Positions 1 to 7,246 of a DNA stretch of 9,762 nt are shown here, piece after piece. Under the pieces are notes generated by a model, which saw nothing but the letters and a program-made list of their open reading frames with translations, was not told where the DNA came from and did no database searches. The position numbers and the translations under genes were made by a program. The stretch is from an uncultured Prevotella sp. Lineage in GTDB: Bacteria; Bacteroidota; Bacteroidia; Bacteroidales; Bacteroidaceae. The stretch is from assembly GCA_905234355.1 (NCBI GenBank), contig CAJOHP010000074.1, forward strand, positions 1-9,762, written 5' to 3'. Each line of letters opens with the position of its first letter. Within the stretch, counting starts at the first letter, position 1.

Positions 1-11
1 GACCCCACCCC

Positions 12-45
12 GCCCTTCGGGCACCCCTCCCCTTGAAGGGAGGGG
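12..45. repeat. GC-rich double hairpin, probable dispersed intergenic element
   Basis: Two adjacent inverted repeats are visible. The first is GCCC-TTC-GGGC at 12-22. The second pairs CCCCTCCCC (24-32) with GGGAGGGG (38-45) around a TTGAA loop, with one bulged C. The surrounding C-rich stretch (1-11) makes the block stand out from the AT-richer sequence that follows. Similar C-rich/G-rich hairpin blocks recur between genes in Prevotella-like genomes; I say this from general familiarity, not a search. It could also be the terminator of a gene left of the window, although no T-run follows either stem. The left boundary is unknown because the window starts here. Confidence 0.45.
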
Positions 46-285
46 AGTGGCTACGCGATGGCATTCGATGGTGTAAACGACTTTTTCAAGTGGACTCCTT
101 CATCATTTCTGCAAAACACTTTCAGCAAACCAATATGGACATAGTCTTTCTGTTAGACCGATGATACAATGTACTGAAAAAAGAATGTGCGCAGCACAGC
201 CACGCACAGCGAGAGTAGCCGTGTCCGACAGCGGCAAACGTTAAAGATTACAAAGGCGAGGCAAATAATTAGGGCCACAGGCGGG
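46..285. other. Intergenic stretch with no recognisable gene
   Basis: I see no supported gene, RNA or mobile element here. One short reading frame starts at 187 and runs into the start of the next gene, but its translation is basic and low in complexity, resembles no family I know, and overlaps the promoter. Minor repeats occur: GATGG twice near 57-71 and GCACAGC twice (194-200 and 204-210). The interval is less GC-rich than the genes. It may hold upstream regulatory sequence for the gene at 369. Confidence 0.5.
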
Positions 286-304
286 GCACTTCAGGGAAAA
301 GTGC
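286..304. promoter_or_regulatory. Inverted repeat directly upstream of the -7 box, possible operator
   Basis: GCACTT (286-291) and AAGTGC (299-304) form a perfect 6-bp inverted repeat with a 7-bp spacer. The right arm ends at the base before the -7 element (305). A further direct copy, AAAGTGC, lies at 320-326, close to the expected transcription start, and matches AAAGTGC at 298-304. Placement between the -33 and -7 positions would suit a repressor or activator site. That role is inferred from position and symmetry only. Confidence 0.3.
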
Positions 305-312
305 TACCTTTG
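305..312 (+). promoter_or_regulatory. Bacteroidota -7 promoter element for the DUF2723 gene
   Basis: TACCTTTG matches the Bacteroidota primary sigma factor -7 consensus TAnnTTTG exactly. The expected start of transcription is several bases downstream, near 318-320, giving a leader of about 50 nt before the ATG at 369. No convincing -33 TTTG lies at the usual 19-21 bp spacing; 281-285 is GCGGG. The promoter may therefore be weak or need an activator, which fits the inverted repeat just upstream. Confidence 0.65.
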
Positions 313-327
313 CAGGCACAAAGTGCA

Positions 328-343
328 TTTTTAACGTTAAAAA
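328..343. promoter_or_regulatory. 16-bp perfect palindrome in the 5' leader
   Basis: TTTTTAACGTTAAAAA is a perfect palindrome lying downstream of the -7 box and 25 bp before the start codon. Its core, AACGTTAAA, also occurs upstream at 237-245, so the two copies flank the promoter. As DNA it could bind a dimeric regulator. As RNA it would form only a weak AU stem. A chance origin in AT-rich leader sequence is possible, and no binding protein can be named. Confidence 0.3.
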
Positions 344-368
344 AAAGAATACATATTATTTCAAAGAG

Positions 369-3300
369 ATGAAACAATTTCGCCTCGTGGACAACATCAT
401 GGGGTGGCTCGCCTTTTTCATAGCCGCCTTCGTGTACTGCTCCACCATCGAGCCGACAGCCTCGTTCTGGGACTGTCCCGAGTTTATCACCACAGGCTAC
501 CGCCTGGAAGTGGGTCACCCGCCCGGCGCACCCTTCTTCATGCTCACGGCCAACCTGTTCTCGCAGTTTGCCAGCGACCCCACGACGGTGGCAAAGATGG
601 TGAACACGATGAGCGCACTGCTCTCGGCCACCTGCATCCTGTTCCTCTTCTGGACCATCACCCACCTGGTGCGGCGCCTGCTCGTCAGCAGTACGGACCC
701 CATGACGCCGGCCAAGCTCGTGGCCATCGAGGCATCGGGCATGGTGGGCGCACTCATCTACACGTTCAGCGACACGTTCTGGTTCTCGGCCGTCGAGGGT
801 GAGGTCTATGCCTACTCGTCGGCCTTCACCGCCGTGGTGTTCTGGCTCATCCTGAAGTGGGAAGACCATGCCGACGAGCCTCACAGCGACCGCTGGCTGG
901 TGCTCATCATGTATATGACGGGACTGAGCATCGGCGTGCACCTGCTGAACCTGCTGTGCCTGCCGGCTATCGTGCTGGTGTGGTACTACAAGCGCTACCC
1001 GCAGGCCAACGCCAAGGGCTCGCTCGTGGCCCTGGCCGTGTCGGCCGCACTCGTGGCCCTGGTGCTCTACGGCGTCGTGCCGGGCATCATCACCGTGGGC
1101 GGATGGTTTGAACTGCTGTTTGTCAACGTCATGGGCTGCCCCTTCAACACGGGCGAATACATCTACATCGTGCTGCTGGCAGCCACCGTCATCTGGGCCG
1201 TCTACGAGACGCAGCACGCCACGCAGCAGAACTGGCGCCGGCAGAACCTGGCCTTCCTGCTCTCCGTGGGCATGCTCGGCATACCCTTCTACGGCTACGG
1301 CTGGAGCGCCGCCCTCATCGGCGTGGTGGTGCTGGCCCTGCTGTGGTATGTGCTGAACCGCCGCTACAAGAAAGTGCCGCTGGTCTCGGCACGGCTGAAA
1401 AACACGATGCTGCTGTGCATGCTCATGCTGATGATAGGCTACTCGACCTACGCTGTCATCGTCATACGCTCCTCGGCCAACCCGCCGATGGACCAGAACT
1501 CGCCCGAAGATATCTTCACCCTGGGCGACTACCTGGGCCGCGACCAGTACGGCCAGCGCCCTCTGTTCTACGGTCAGGCCTACACATCGCAGGTGAAGCT
1601 CGAGCCCGACGGACAATACTGCCGCCCCGTCATGTCGACAGGCAAGCCCGTGTGGCAGCGCAAGGAGAAGGCATCGGCCGACGAGAAAGACTCCTACTTC
1701 GTGGTGCGCACCAAGGACGAGTATGCCTACGCACAGAACATGCTGTTCCCCCGCATGTACAGCTCGGCCCACAAGGAGGCCTACGAAAGCTGGATGGGCG
1801 GCAAGATAGACGGCACGATGGTGCCCTACGACCGCTGCGGCGAGCAGATGATGGTCAACGTGCCGTCGCAGCTGGAGAACCTGAAGTTCTTCCTGAGCTA
1901 CCAATGCAACTGGATGTACTGGCGCTACTTCATGTGGAACTTCGCCGGCCGTCAGAACGACATACAGGGCCACGGCGAGCTGGAGCACGGCAACTGGCTG
2001 ACGGGCTTCTCCGCCATAGACAACGCCCGCCTGGGCGACCAGTCGAAGCTGCCCGACGAGCTGAAGGCCAACAAGGGCCACAACGTGTTCTACTGCCTGC
2101 CGCTGCTGCTGGGCCTCATCGGCCTGTTCTGGCAGTCGCTGGCACGCGGACAGAAAGGCATCAAGCAGTTCTGGGTGGTGTTCTTCCTCTTCTTTATGAC
2201 CGGCCTGGCCATCGTGGTCTACCTGAACCAGACGCCCATGCAGCCGCGTGAGCGCGACTACGCCTACGCCGGCTCGTTCTACGCCTTCGCCATCTGGTGC
2301 GGCATGGGCGTGGCCGCCATCTGGAGCCTGCTCAGCGAGAAGCTGAAGCTCAAGGGCGGCACACCAGCCACCGTCATGGCCTGCGCCGTGGGCCTGGCCT
2401 GCCTGCTGGTCCCCCTGCAGATGGCCTCGCAGACCTGGGACGACCACGACCGCTCGGGCCGCTACGCCTGCCGCGACTTCGGACAGAACTACCTCATGTC
2501 GCTGCAGCAGCAGGGCAACCCCATCATCTTCACCAACGGCGACAACGACACCTTCCCCCTGTGGTACAACCAAGACACCGAGGGGGTGCGCACCGACGCA
2601 CGCGTGTGCAACCTGTCGTACCTGCAGACCGACTGGTACATAGACCAGATGGTGCGCCCAGCCTACGACTCGCCCTCGCTGCCCATCACCTGGAAGCGCA
2701 TAGAATACTGCGCCGGCACCAACGAGTATGTGCAGATAGACCCACGCGTGGAGCAGGAGGTGCTCGCCTTCTACAAGGAAGACCCCGAGACAGCACGACG
2801 GCAGTTTGGCGACGACCCCTTCGAGCTGAAGAACGTGCTGAAGTACTGGGTGCGCTCGCCGCAGCCCGACTTCCACGTCATACCCACCGACACGCTCTAC
2901 GTGACCATTGACAAGGAGGCCGTGCGCCGCAGCGGCATGCTGCTGCAGGGCGACTCCATCCCCGACCGCATGGTCATCTCGCTCAAGGGCAAGGGCGCTC
3001 TCTACAAGGGCGACCTGATGATGCTCGAGATGATAGCCAATGCCAACTGGGAGCGCCCCATCTATGTGGCCACCACAGTAGGGTCGGAGAACTACATGAA
3101 CCTGGGCGACAACTTCGTGCAGGAGGGCCTGGTGAACCGCATCACGCCCTTCACCACCAACATCGACGGACAGCCCGTGGAGGGCATGAAGACATTCGAC
3201 ACCGAGAAGACGTATGACAACGTGATGAATCACTTCAAGTTCGGCAACGTCAAGCAGCCCGGCATCTATCTCGACGAGACCGTCACCCGCATGTGCTACA

Positions 3301-3722
3301 CCCACCGCCGCCTGCTGGCCCAGCTGGCCAGCAACCTGGCTTCGGAGGGCAAGACCGACAAGGCCGCCAAGGTGCTGGCACTGGCCGAGCGCGAGCTGCC
3401 CGCATCCAACCTGCCGCACGACGGCATCTACGGCTCCATAGAGATGGCCCGCGCCTATGCCGGCATAGGGCAGCAGGCCAAGGCCAAGGACATCGTGGCG
3501 CAGCTCTGGACAAAGGCATCGCAGTACATGGCATTCTACTGCTCGCTGCCACCGGCACGCTTCGCCGGCAGCCAGCGCGACTGCCAGCTGCAGATATTCC
3601 TGATGAACCGCCTGGTGCAGCTCGCCGCACAGCTGGACCCACAGCTCGGCGACGACTATGCCGGCAAGTTCGACACCGTGCTCGCCACCTTCCACAACCA
3701 CGGCGGGCAACTGGACTTCTGA
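369..3722 (+). CDS. DUF2723 (TMEM260-like) multi-pass membrane protein, probable GT-C glycosyltransferase
   Basis: This 1117-residue protein matches the large DUF2723 proteins of Bacteroidota. The N-terminal region carries the family signatures WDCPEF (residues 34-39) and GHPPGAP (49-55) just after the first membrane helix. An acidic residue there is where GT-C enzymes place their catalytic carboxylate. About nine hydrophobic segments lie between residues 14 and 366. A loop of roughly 205 residues beginning ANPPMDQNSPED (370-381) follows, then about four more helices (573-683) with RERDYAYAG (627-635) between them. The soluble C-terminal part (about 690-1117) starts with NGDNDTFP (723-730) and ends in helical TPR-like repeats. 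Human TMEM260 of this family is an O-mannosyltransferase, so transfer of a lipid-linked sugar on the periplasmic face is the likely role; donor and acceptor are unknown. The ATG at 369 is preceded by an AT-rich leader and AAAGAG. No TTA, CTA or TCA codon is used. Confidence 0.9.
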   Translation: MKQFRLVDNIMGWLAFFIAAFVYCSTIEPTASFWDCPEFITTGYRLEVGHPPGAPFFMLTANLFSQFASDPTTVAKMVNTMSALLSATCILFLFWTITHLVRRLLVSSTDPMTPAKLVAIEASGMVGALIYTFSDTFWFSAVEGEVYAYSSAFTAVVFWLILKWEDHADEPHSDRWLVLIMYMTGLSIGVHLLNLLCLPAIVLVWYYKRYPQANAKGSLVALAVSAALVALVLYGVVPGIITVGGWFELLFVNVMGCPFNTGEYIYIVLLAATVIWAVYETQHATQQNWRRQNLAFLLSVGMLGIPFYGYGWSAALIGVVVLALLWYVLNRRYKKVPLVSARLKNTMLLCMLMLMIGYSTYAVIVIRSSANPPMDQNSPEDIFTLGDYLGRDQYGQRPLFYGQAYTSQVKLEPDGQYCRPVMSTGKPVWQRKEKASADEKDSYFVVRTKDEYAYAQNMLFPRMYSSAHKEAYESWMGGKIDGTMVPYDRCGEQMMVNVPSQLENLKFFLSYQCNWMYWRYFMWNFAGRQNDIQGHGELEHGNWLTGFSAIDNARLGDQSKLPDELKANKGHNVFYCLPLLLGLIGLFWQSLARGQKGIKQFWVVFFLFFMTGLAIVVYLNQTPMQPRERDYAYAGSFYAFAIWCGMGVAAIWSLLSEKLKLKGGTPATVMACAVGLACLLVPLQMASQTWDDHDRSGRYACRDFGQNYLMSLQQQGNPIIFTNGDNDTFPLWYNQDTEGVRTDARVCNLSYLQTDWYIDQMVRPAYDSPSLPITWKRIEYCAGTNEYVQIDPRVEQEVLAFYKEDPETARRQFGDDPFELKNVLKYWVRSPQPDFHVIPTDTLYVTIDKEAVRRSGMLLQGDSIPDRMVISLKGKGALYKGDLMMLEMIANANWERPIYVATTVGSENYMNLGDNFVQEGLVNRITPFTTNIDGQPVEGMKTFDTEKTYDNVMNHFKFGNVKQPGIYLDETVTRMCYTHRRLLAQLASNLASEGKTDKAAKVLALAERELPASNLPHDGIYGSIEMARAYAGIGQQAKAKDIVAQLWTKASQYMAFYCSLPPARFAGSQRDCQLQIFLMNRLVQLAAQLDPQLGDDYAGKFDTVLATFHNHGGQLDF

Positions 3723-3729
3723 TGAAGAG

Positions 3730-4341
3730 ATGATCATCGAGCAACCCGCCGTCTACCTCAGATGGCTATACCCCAAGGCGCTATGGCGTATGGACCGTCG
3801 CGAACGGGCAGTCTACCTGACGTTCGACGACGGGCCCATACCCGAGTCGACGCCGTTCATACTCGACACGCTGCTCGAACACGGCATCAAGGCCACTTTC
3901 TTCATGGTGGGCGACAACGTGCGCAAATACCCCGCCCTCTACGACCGCATCGTGGCCGAGGGACACCAGGTGGGCAACCACACCCACAACCACATCATGG
4001 GCATCAGGCACACCATACGCGAATACAGCTACAACGTGGAGAAAGCCAATGCCTACATACGCAGCCACCTCTTCCGCCCGCCACACGGCTGGATGCGCCT
4101 GGCACAGTATGCACAGCTCAGCAGGCGCTACAAGGTGGTGATGTGGGACCTCGTCACACGCGACTACTCCAAATGGATGACCGCCGACGACGTGGTGGCC
4201 AATGTCCGACGATATGCGCGCAACGGATCTATCATCACCTTCCACGACTCGCTCAAGGCCATAGACAAGCTGCACACCGCACTGCCGCAGAGCATCGAGT
4301 GGCTCAAGCAGCAGGGATATGACTTCCGCATCTTCGAGTGA
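3730..4341 (+). CDS. NodB-type polysaccharide deacetylase (carbohydrate esterase 4 family)
   Basis: This 203-residue protein carries the NodB deacetylase motifs in order: TFDDGP (31-36; Asp33 likely base, Asp34 metal ligand), HTHNH (84-88; His84 and His88 metal ligands), RPPHG (116-120), the Trp/Asp region MWDLVTRDYSKW (138-149), and ITFHDS (169-174; His172). All catalytic positions are present, so it should be an active metal-dependent N- or O-deacetylase. No signal peptide or membrane helix is seen; it begins MIIEQPAVYLRW and is predicted cytosolic, unlike secreted peptidoglycan deacetylases, suggesting a precursor or nucleotide/lipid-linked sugar as substrate. I chose the ATG at 3730, 7 bp after the upstream stop and preceded by GAAGAG. 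The longer frame from 3658 overlaps the DUF2723 gene and adds an unrelated Ser/Thr/Pro-rich tail. Close spacing implies co-transcription with the DUF2723 gene and perhaps a shared glycan pathway. Confidence 0.92.
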   Translation: MIIEQPAVYLRWLYPKALWRMDRRERAVYLTFDDGPIPESTPFILDTLLEHGIKATFFMVGDNVRKYPALYDRIVAEGHQVGNHTHNHIMGIRHTIREYSYNVEKANAYIRSHLFRPPHGWMRLAQYAQLSRRYKVVMWDLVTRDYSKWMTADDVVANVRRYARNGSIITFHDSLKAIDKLHTALPQSIEWLKQQGYDFRIFE

Positions 4342-4363
4342 AGAGGCGGAAGTCTTGTCTTTT
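4321..4363 (+). terminator. Rho-independent terminator overlapping the end of the deacetylase gene
   Basis: GACTTCCGC (4321-4329) pairs perfectly with GCGGAAGTC (4346-4354). After one A/G mismatch (4330/4345), TCTTC (4331-4335) pairs with GAAGA (4340-4344) around a GAGT loop. The 3' arm is followed by TTGTCTTTT (4355-4363), a T-rich tract. The 5' arm encodes the last residues DFRIFE and the loop and 3' arm contain the stop codon TGA (4339-4341). The position fits: the next promoter lies 26 bp downstream of the T-tract. Confidence 0.75.
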
Positions 4364-4388
4364 GAGAGGCAAAAAAACACGCAATCTC

Positions 4389-4419
4389 TTTGCCGTTCGG
4401 AATAAATTATGTAACTTTG
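4389..4419 (+). promoter_or_regulatory. Bacteroidota promoter (-33 TTTG, N19, -7 TAACTTTG) for the kinase pair
   Basis: TTTG at 4389-4392 and TAACTTTG at 4412-4419 are separated by 19 bp. Both elements and the spacing match the Bacteroidota housekeeping promoter consensus. Transcription should start near 4425, giving a leader of about 20 nt before the ATG at 4447. The spacer is AT-rich. No obvious operator symmetry is seen. The 16-bp gap between the two kinase genes has no promoter match, so this promoter probably serves both. Confidence 0.8.
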
Positions 4420-4446
4420 CACAAATTTACATAGCCTCATCCCCAC

Positions 4447-7230
4447 ATGACAGCACTACGGGTCTTCAGCAGCTTTGCACTCTTCGTGGCAACACTCTTG
4501 CTGCCACAGCTTGCCGTGGCCGACGAGAAGGAGGCAACGCGCCAGTACGACAACCGCCACCCGCTCATCTACGAAGACGCGTGGGACCTGTGGCCCTACT
4601 GCTATCTGGACGAGCAGGGACACCCCGTGGGCTACAACGTGGAGCTGGTGAAACTGCTGTGCGACAGGCTGAACATACCCTACGTCGTCCGGCTCAAGCC
4701 CACGCGCGAAGCCTTGGCCGACCTGAAAGCCGGCGAGAGCGACCTGATGCTGGGCATGAACGACTCGCTGCACGCCAGCTTCGGACGATTCAGCAACAGC
4801 GTGGTGCAGCTCTTCACCCACAGCGTGGTCTATCCCCCCACCCTCTCGCAGCATGTCAAGAGCGCGGCCGACCTGCAGCGGCAGAAGGTCATCGTGCACC
4901 GATACAGCTTCAGCCACTGCTACATGAGACAAATAGGGGCCGCCGCCAACGCCCTGCCCCACGACGACATGAGGGGTGCCATACAGGAGGTGAGCAGCAC
5001 GCAGAAAGGCCAGATCGTGTGGAACACCATGTCGCTGAAGTGGCTGATGCGCAAATACCAGATAGGCAACCTCAAGACCGGCTCGGTAGACATGCCACAC
5101 GGCGAGTACCGCTTCATGTCGAACGACACCGCACTGCTGGCACGGCTCGACAGCGTCTTCGCCATCGTCAAGTCCGACTACCACCAGATGGAGCACATGC
5201 AGAACCGCTGGTTCTACCCCGAGAGACAGGCCACAGGCATACCCTCGTGGGTGTGGTACACCACGCTCATCGCCGCAGCGCTCATGCTTCTGCTCATCTA
5301 CTGGGCCCTGACCTACCGCTACCGCGAGCAGCACTACACCGCGCTGAGCAAGCAGCGCACCAAGCGCCTGGCCATGATCCTGCAGACCAACAGCGTGGAC
5401 ATCTGGACCTACGACGTGGACCGCCAGATGTTTGCCTGGCTGGGCTCCGACGGCAAAGAGCAGCAGGAGCAGACCGCACTGGAGTTTGCACGGCGCTTCA
5501 ACCGCGACGACTTCGACCGCCTGTGCGAAGGACTGCGCCAGGTCATCGCCAAGGAGCAGGAGCAGGTGAAGCTCGACATAGAGGCACTGCCTACAGACCA
5601 AAGCACCGTCATGCGACGCTTCGTCGTCGTGCTCTCCGTGCTGCGCAGCGACAAGGGCGGACGACCCACGCTCATACTGGGCACACGCAGCGACGTGAGC
5701 GCCGAGCGCGACAGGCAGAACAAGGCCAGGACACTGCTCACCAGATACAGGTCCATCTTCCACACGGCCATGATAGACATGGTCTACTTCAACAGCGAGG
5801 GCATGCTCGTCAACATGAACGAGCGCGCACAGCGCGTCTTCCACCTCACACTCGAGGAGGCCAGACGACAGAAGCTCAGCCTGATGACCCTGCTCGAAGA
5901 CCCCCACCTGGACATGCAGCAGCTGGACTACTACTACGTGACCCGCTTCATGAACGACAACGCCCGGAAACCCCACAAGCAGACCGACACCCAATACTAC
6001 GAGATGCAGCTCGTGCCCATCTACGACGGAAAGAAGCTCCTGGGCGTCTACGGCACCGGACGCATGGTCACCGAGATGGTGAAGAACTACCGCCACATCA
6101 AGGAGAACACACAGCGCATAGCCCAGGCCTACCAAGCCGTGACCGACTATGTGAAGAACATAGACTATGCCATGAGTGTGGGCGGCGTGCGACTGGCCGT
6201 CTACTCGCCCGGCACGCACACGCTCACCATCATGCGCGAAATCAACGTGGAGCAGATACGCCTGACGCAGTCGCGCTGCATGACCCTCGTGGCCGACCCG
6301 CAGAAGAAGCTGGCCATGCGCCTGCTCAACAGCATGGACAACGGCACCACCATGCCCATCGACGCCGAGATAGCCACCACACTGCGCGTGGCAGGCATGA
6401 CGCTGTGGCTGCACTTCCACTTCATACCCATCAGCGGCGCCGACGGACACGTCACACAATACTTCGGCATGTGCCGCGACATCAGCGAGATGAAGGCTAC
6501 CGAGCAGCAGCTCGCCAAGGAGACAGAGCGCGCACGAGAGGTGGAGGAACTGAAAAACTCGTTCCTGCGCAACATGAGCTACGAGATACGCACACCGCTC
6601 AACGCCGTCGTGGGCTTCGCCGAGCTCTTCGAGATGCCACACACACATGACGACGAGGACGTGTTCATACAGGAAATCAAAGACAATGCCGCCCACCTGC
6701 TGAGCCTCATCAACGACATCCTGTTTCTCTCCCGTCTCGACGCCCACATGATAGACATCAGCAAGATGCCCACCGACTTTGCCAAGACCTTCGAGGGCCA
6801 CTGCCAGCTGGGATGGAGCAACCAGCAGAAGGAGGGCGTGAGATACACCGTGGAGAACCACTACGAGCAGCTCGTGGCCGACATAGACGATGCCAACCTG
6901 GGGCGCGTCATCGAGCAAATCGTGGCCAACGCCGCACGCCACACCCACAGCGGCATGGTGCGCGCACGCTACGACTACGTGGGCAGCAAGCTCATCATCG
7001 CCATAGAAGACACGGGCGAGGGTATGAGCGACGAGCAGCTCAAGCACATCTTCCAGCGCTTCAGCAACACACAGCAGCACGGCACCGGACTGGGACTGCC
7101 CATCTGCCAGGAGCTCATCACACAGATGGGAGGCACCATCGAGGTCAACTCCGAGCTGGGCAAGGGCACCACCGTCTGGATCACACTGCCCTGCACGGCC
7201 ACCGACGTGCAGCGCAAGACACAACTATAA
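4447..7230 (+). CDS. Solute-binding/PAS sensor histidine kinase homologue lacking the phospho-acceptor His (pseudo-histidine kinase)
   Basis: This is a 927-residue inner-membrane sensor. A signal peptide (residues 1-25, cleavage after AVA) precedes a periplasmic family-3 solute-binding domain (about 40-258, with PYCYLDEQGHPVGYNVELV near its start and NRWF at its end). A membrane helix follows (268-289), then three PAS-like domains (about 308-425, 431-550, 570-690), a short coiled linker, HisKA (about 700-770) and HATPase_c (about 815-918). The ATP site looks intact: N828 in NAARHT, DTGEG (855-859) and GTGLGLP (879-885). The H box reads NMSYEIRTPLN, with Tyr712 (TAC, 6580-6582) in place of the acceptor His; the adjacent Glu713 and Thr716 remain. 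Autophosphorylation at the usual site is therefore not expected. No receiver or DNA-binding domain follows. The classical amino-acid-binding TpeR motif is not obvious, so the ligand is unknown. Only codon 4 and the last sense codon are CTA; TTA and TCA are absent. Confidence 0.9.
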   Translation: MTALRVFSSFALFVATLLLPQLAVADEKEATRQYDNRHPLIYEDAWDLWPYCYLDEQGHPVGYNVELVKLLCDRLNIPYVVRLKPTREALADLKAGESDLMLGMNDSLHASFGRFSNSVVQLFTHSVVYPPTLSQHVKSAADLQRQKVIVHRYSFSHCYMRQIGAAANALPHDDMRGAIQEVSSTQKGQIVWNTMSLKWLMRKYQIGNLKTGSVDMPHGEYRFMSNDTALLARLDSVFAIVKSDYHQMEHMQNRWFYPERQATGIPSWVWYTTLIAAALMLLLIYWALTYRYREQHYTALSKQRTKRLAMILQTNSVDIWTYDVDRQMFAWLGSDGKEQQEQTALEFARRFNRDDFDRLCEGLRQVIAKEQEQVKLDIEALPTDQSTVMRRFVVVLSVLRSDKGGRPTLILGTRSDVSAERDRQNKARTLLTRYRSIFHTAMIDMVYFNSEGMLVNMNERAQRVFHLTLEEARRQKLSLMTLLEDPHLDMQQLDYYYVTRFMNDNARKPHKQTDTQYYEMQLVPIYDGKKLLGVYGTGRMVTEMVKNYRHIKENTQRIAQAYQAVTDYVKNIDYAMSVGGVRLAVYSPGTHTLTIMREINVEQIRLTQSRCMTLVADPQKKLAMRLLNSMDNGTTMPIDAEIATTLRVAGMTLWLHFHFIPISGADGHVTQYFGMCRDISEMKATEQQLAKETERAREVEELKNSFLRNMSYEIRTPLNAVVGFAELFEMPHTHDDEDVFIQEIKDNAAHLLSLINDILFLSRLDAHMIDISKMPTDFAKTFEGHCQLGWSNQQKEGVRYTVENHYEQLVADIDDANLGRVIEQIVANAARHTHSGMVRARYDYVGSKLIIAIEDTGEGMSDEQLKHIFQRFSNTQQHGTGLGLPICQELITQMGGTIEVNSELGKGTTVWITLPCTATDVQRKTQL

Positions 7231-7246
7231 CCCCCCGAGACACGCC

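Noticed and set aside
187..372. 61-codon frame upstream of the DUF2723 gene
   Set aside because: It overlaps the promoter, leader and next start codon, shows no family resemblance, and has no start context that would support translation.
3658..3729. Earlier ATG for the deacetylase gene
   Set aside because: It lies inside the DUF2723 gene and would add 24 residues unlike any deacetylase N-terminus. The ATG at 3730 directly follows the upstream stop and a GAAGAG stretch.
291..3737. Antisense open frame of 1148 codons opposite the DUF2723 gene
   Set aside because: It is in register with the sense gene and stays open only because TTA, CTA and TCA are unused. Its translation is Val/His/Gln/Gly-rich with no recognisable domain, while the sense strand encodes a clear family member.
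4338..6650. 770-codon frame in another + frame across the first kinase
   Set aside because: It is Arg/His/Pro/Ala-rich, typical of an out-of-frame reading of GC-rich coding sequence, and contradicts the intact kinase frame.
4456..7224. Antisense open frame of 922 codons opposite the first kinase
   Set aside because: It has the same codon-bias cause: the frame ends exactly at the two CTA codons of the sense gene. The sense strand has unmistakable kinase domains.
4447..7230. First kinase as a decaying pseudogene
   Set aside because: There is no frameshift or internal stop, the signal peptide, membrane helix and ATP-binding motifs are intact, and codon bias is strong. Only the acceptor His is replaced.
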